Positions 5,071-7,473 of a DNA stretch of 7,473 nucleotides are shown one piece after another. A program made the translations under genes and the position numbers. The first letter of the stretch is position 1. The number at the start of each line of letters is the position of its first letter. This DNA is from G963666945 sp963666945 (lineage in GTDB: Bacteria > Bacteroidota > Bacteroidia > Bacteroidales > Marinifilaceae): positions 1 to 7,473 of the forward strand of contig CAXXRT010000062.1 in assembly GCA_963666945.2 (NCBI GenBank). The letters run 5' to 3'. Under the pieces are notes generated by a model. The model was not told the DNA's origin and ran no database searches. It saw only the letters and a program-made list of their open reading frames with translations.

Positions 5071-5216
5071 ACCTCAATTCTAAAAAGAAATTGCAAGACT
5101 TGAGGGAGGCTATCCTCTTAGCAGGAAAGGTAAGCAATAGCGGAGCTGATTTTTTTTATAAAATGAAACTTAGAGAATTGGTCAGCTGGTTGGAGGCGAT
5201 ACCACGTGAGCGGTAG
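4732..5216 (+). CDS. Tail assembly chaperone E+E' made by programmed -1 frameshift
   Basis: Frame 3 is open from 5022 to TAG 5214-5216 and continues the E protein after a -1 slip at 5049-5058, giving a predicted fusion of 161 residues. The 52 added residues read L-T-G-I-D-L-N-S-K-K-K-L-Q-D-L-R-E-A-I, and end in A-D-F-F-Y-K-M-K-L-R-E-L-V-S-W-L-E-A. This resembles the short GpE/E' C-terminal domain of P2-type phages, where a hydrophobic pair precedes a 'L-x-E-L-x-x-W' helix. No ribosome site and no plausible start exist for E' alone. P2 (E/E') and lambda (G/GT) are known to make their chaperone extensions by -1 frameshifting in this same gene position, directly before the tape measure gene. Slipping at either heptamer yields the same amino acids. 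The shift itself is inferred, not demonstrated. Confidence 0.85.
5049..5058 (+). promoter_or_regulatory. Ribosomal -1 frameshift site AAAGGGTTTC
   Basis: Read in the E frame (ACA AAG GGT TTC TTA), the bases form two overlapping X-XXY-YYZ heptamers: A-AAG-GGT (5049-5055) and G-GGT-TTC (5052-5058). The Lys tRNA can re-pair from AAG to AAA and the Phe tRNA from TTC to TTT, while Gly on GGG carries a third-base mismatch. The shift must occur between 5022, where frame 3 opens after a TAG at 5019, and the E stop at 5068, and this is the only canonical site I find in that interval. Confidence 0.82.
5072..5105 (+). promoter_or_regulatory. Possible frameshift-stimulating stem-loop
   Basis: CCTCAA (5072-5077) is perfectly complementary to TTGAGG (5100-5105). 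Inside the 22-base loop, TTCT (5078-5081) pairs with AGAA (5086-5089) around AAAA, directly stacked on the first stem. The structure begins 13 bases after the slippery sequence, somewhat farther than the usual 5 to 9. A rival weaker hairpin is GAGG 5106-5109 with CCTC 5114-5117. No folding energy was calculated. Confidence 0.4.
5192..5196 (+). promoter_or_regulatory. Ribosome binding site deciding the GTG start of the tape measure gene
   Basis: GGAGG lies 9 bases before GTG 5206, inside the E' reading frame. The first in-frame ATG (5224) is preceded only by an AT-rich stretch with no comparable site, so GTG 5206 is preferred. The protein then begins (M)SGRNFMLKIGG, the kind of opening seen in P2-type tape measure proteins. 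Confidence 0.65.
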
Positions 5217-7473
5217 AAATTTTATGTTAAAAATAGGTGGGGCAGTGGACCCCTCCCTTTCAAAAAGTTTTCAGACCTCTTCTAAAGAAATGAAAAAACT
5301 AAGCGATGAGATGCTAAAACTAAAAAGCACAAATAGACATATTTCAAAGCTAAAAGCTAGTGAAGAAAAGCTGGAAAAACAGTTTGCAAGTGGACGAGAA
5401 GAGTATAAAAGGCAGCAAAGAGAGCTCTTTCAAACAAGTAAAAAAGTTAATGACCTAAGAAGGTCTATTGAAAAAACCAAGAAGCCTTCTAAAAGCATGA
5501 TAAATGAGTTTAAAAAAGCTCAGAAAGCAGAGAATCACTTAAAAGAAACCACAGAAAATCAAAAGAAAGCTCTTACAGATATGATGAGGCAGATGAAAGC
5601 GGCTAAAAATGAGACTAAAAGATATTCCCAAAGCCAAGAAGAATTGGCCAAATCTATGAAAAAAGTAGAAGAGAGGCATAAGAAACTTAAAGAATATGAA
5701 AATCTTAAAAAGTCTGTTTCAAATAATGCCGGTGGAACTTTTGCCAGATCAGCTGGTCAGGCAGTGGCTCTAGGAGTGGCTGTGAAATTTGCCATAGATG
5801 ATGAAGAAGCCTTTGCAGACGTAAGAAAAACAACAGGATTGGCAGGGGAAGAAGCTAAAAAATTCCAAAGAGAGTTGAAAAAGGCTACAAAAGATATTCC
5901 TAAATTTAATTCAGAGATTTATGAGATAGCTGCAGCAGCAGGACAGGCAGGGATAAATCTGCAAGAGATCCCACAATTTACATCAGATACTGCTAAGGTT
6001 TCTGTAGCATTTGATATGGAGGCAGGTAAAGCTGGTGAAACCCTGGCCACATGGAGAGAGGCGTTTAAGATGAGCCAGAGTGAAGTAATAAAGCTGGCTG
6101 ACCAGATGAACCTATTGGGTGACAGTATAAAAGTGGCTCCTGCTCAGGTGGCGGAAATAGCCACTCAGGTAGGGGGCTTAGGCAGGATGGCTAACTTTAC
6201 AGAGGCTCAAACATCGGCTCTTGGAGGAACATTGATAGCTCTTGGGGTCAAAGATGCCGGGACAGCTTCTACTGCAATTAGAAAGCTTTATACCACTATG
6301 GCTTCAGGTGATTCTGCAAGCAGTACCATGTCTGCAGCATTTCAAAAGATAGGGATTGATCCTGGACAGTTGGCTGAGGACTTGCAAAAAGATTCTCAAG
6401 GGGCATTGATGAAAGTATTCCAAGGACTGAATGACTTGAATGATTCTGAAAAACTTTCTGTAACAAAACAGTTATTTGGTGAGGAAGCCATGAGTTCCAT
6501 GGGAATGCTTATTAATAATACAAAATTTTTAAAAGAAAATTTAAAGCTTGTAGGAGATGCTACTAAATATGCTGGGAGTGTAAACAACGAGTATAACAAT
6601 AAATTGAATACTACAGCCTCTGATATAAAACTAGCCTTAAAAGCTACTACAGACATGGCAGCTGCAACAACAAGATTCTTTCTCCCTCCTATAAGAGGTG
6701 CCACAAAAGGTATGGTTAATTTCAGTGAAGGTATCACAAAATTTACAGAAGATTATCCTAAATTGGCTAAGGCAATGGCCTTTGGAGCAGCTGGATTCGT
6801 GGGGTTAAAACTAGGAACTAGCGGAGCGGTACTTGGAATAAAAATGCTGGCAAATACTAAAAAAGACCTTGTTTTTTTAAAGGAGACAGCTCTATTAATC
6901 AAAGGCTGGAAACAATGGGGACCGGTATTATCAGGAGTAAAAACCGGAGTGACAGCCCTTGGAGCAGCTGGAAAAGCAATGCTGTTTAATCCTTGGGTCC
7001 TGGGTATAGGAGCTGTTGTTGCCGGAGGATATTTAATATATAAAAACTGGGATCTAATCAAAGAAGGCTTTAAAAACAGTTATGAATATATAAGTGGAAA
7101 ACTTTCAAAATTATGGGAGTTATGGAAAAAATTTACTGTTCCTGGAAAAATGTTTAGCTGGGTGCAGAAAAAATACAAGGGATATAAGGAAAAAGGGATA
7201 CCTGCTTATGCCAAGGGTGGAGTTGTAGGAAGACCTCATCTTGCATTGGTAGGTGATGGAAGAACTCCTGAATCGATAATTCCACATGATGGAACTCAGC
7301 AGTCTAAGGACCTTTGGTTTAATGCAGGAGAAAAGCTTGGAATGTTTGCAGGTGAAGGGGTCCCTAAATTGTTTTCTAAAGTCAAAGAGAGAGCAGAAAG
7401 AAGGGATATCAGAAATAAGATAGAGGTAAATATAGATTTTAACCCGGTTATCAAGGGAGAGTCCTCCAAGGGT
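5206..7473 (+). CDS. Tail tape measure protein (P2 T-like / TP901 family), 3' end beyond window
   Basis: Frame 1 is open from GTG 5206 to the right edge, 756 codons with no stop, overlapping the E' frame by 11 bases. Residues about 22-170 are a long Lys/Glu/Gln-rich coiled coil. Residues about 200-440 are the conserved tape-measure domain: E-E-A-F-A-D-V-R-K-T-T-G at 200-211, I-Y-E-I-A-A-A-A-G-Q-A-G-I near 239-251, A-T-Q-V-G-G-L-G near 320-327 and L-F-G-E-E-A-M near 423-429. Hydrophobic segments follow at about 520-550 and 580-615, the second with the frequent N-P-W-V-L-G-I-G motif and Y-L-I-Y-K-N-W-D. Near residue 667 comes A-Y-A-K-G-G-V-V-G-R-P, then V-G-D-G-R-T-P-E-S-I-I-P, common in C-terminal regions of the family. 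The protein sets tail length, is wound inside the tube, and may help DNA cross the cell envelope. P2 T has about 815 residues, so perhaps most of the gene is present. No frame breaks were found on reading it codon by codon. Confidence 0.93.
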   Translation, partial: MSGRNFMLKIGGAVDPSLSKSFQTSSKEMKKLSDEMLKLKSTNRHISKLKASEEKLEKQFASGREEYKRQQRELFQTSKKVNDLRRSIEKTKKPSKSMINEFKKAQKAENHLKETTENQKKALTDMMRQMKAAKNETKRYSQSQEELAKSMKKVEERHKKLKEYENLKKSVSNNAGGTFARSAGQAVALGVAVKFAIDDEEAFADVRKTTGLAGEEAKKFQRELKKATKDIPKFNSEIYEIAAAAGQAGINLQEIPQFTSDTAKVSVAFDMEAGKAGETLATWREAFKMSQSEVIKLADQMNLLGDSIKVAPAQVAEIATQVGGLGRMANFTEAQTSALGGTLIALGVKDAGTASTAIRKLYTTMASGDSASSTMSAAFQKIGIDPGQLAEDLQKDSQGALMKVFQGLNDLNDSEKLSVTKQLFGEEAMSSMGMLINNTKFLKENLKLVGDATKYAGSVNNEYNNKLNTTASDIKLALKATTDMAAATTRFFLPPIRGATKGMVNFSEGITKFTEDYPKLAKAMAFGAAGFVGLKLGTSGAVLGIKMLANTKKDLVFLKETALLIKGWKQWGPVLSGVKTGVTALGAAGKAMLFNPWVLGIGAVVAGGYLIYKNWDLIKEGFKNSYEYISGKLSKLWELWKKFTVPGKMFSWVQKKYKGYKEKGIPAYAKGGVVGRPHLALVGDGRTPESIIPHDGTQQSKDLWFNAGEKLGMFAGEGVPKLFSKVKERAERRDIRNKIEVNIDFNPVIKGESSKG

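Noticed and set aside
5136..5160. T-run (GATTTTTTTTATAAAATG) as an intrinsic terminator
   Set aside because: No GC-rich stem of useful length directly precedes it, it lies inside the E' frame, and terminating here would cut off the tape measure gene.
5082..5216. Separate small gene for E' instead of a frameshift product
   Set aside because: No start codon with a ribosome site exists near its beginning; the only internal ATG (5163) would leave a 17-residue peptide, and E/E' frameshifting is established in P2-type phages.
6396..7061. Two minus-strand open frames (6396-6737 and 6753-7061) opposite the tape measure gene
   Set aside because: The + strand frame is continuous and clearly coding through both, with conserved tape measure motifs; the antisense frames show no start signals.

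Overview
This window is part of an integrated or free tailed-phage genome: the head-completion and contractile-tail module of a myovirus-type phage. Every recognisable gene is on the + strand and packed head to tail, with overlaps or gaps of a few bases. The DNA is AT-rich, Arg is mostly AGA/AGG, Ile is often ATA, and Shine-Dalgarno sequences are strong. That suits a low-GC anaerobe of the Fusobacteria or Clostridia type, but the host cannot be fixed from this stretch. No integrase, attachment site, tRNA, CRISPR array or insertion sequence is visible, and no intrinsic terminator was found between genes, so the window reads as one late operon.

Layout. 1-42: last 13 codons of an upstream gene, by position probably the major capsid gene. 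49-382: a small gene in the lambda FI position, with its N-terminus out of frame. 369-698: FII-like head-tail joining protein. 695-about 1256: minor tail protein Z. 1256-1736: probable tail terminator (U position), frameshifted. 1746-2048: small conserved-looking protein of unknown function. 2053-3489: tail sheath. 3489-4007: tail tube. 4020-4706: Rha/ANT antirepressor-like regulator inserted in the tail operon. 4732-5216: tail assembly chaperone E and its -1 frameshift product E+E'. 5206 to the window end: tape measure protein, still open at the edge (756 codons visible).

How the genes work together. The FI/FII/Z/U-like block finishes the head and builds the head-tail interface. The sheath and tube proteins polymerise around the tape measure protein, which sets tail length and is held by the E and E+E' chaperones. 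The connector block has a lambda-like order, while sheath, tube, E/E' and tape measure are P2-like, so the region looks like a modular mosaic.

Most notable points: (1) three apparent one-base excesses lie in the first 1.35 kb, at about 94, at a G6 run (1246-1251) and at about 1341-1346, breaking or fusing three small genes, whereas the last 6 kb are clean; (2) AAAGGGTTTC at 5049-5058 holds two overlapping -1 slippery heptamers just before the E stop codon, followed by a potential stem; (3) a regulatory gene sits between tail tube and tail chaperone; (4) the broken gene at 49-117 carries a sequence that mimics the prfB +1 recoding site. I see no convincing entirely new system here; the recoding and frameshift signals are the parts most worth checking.
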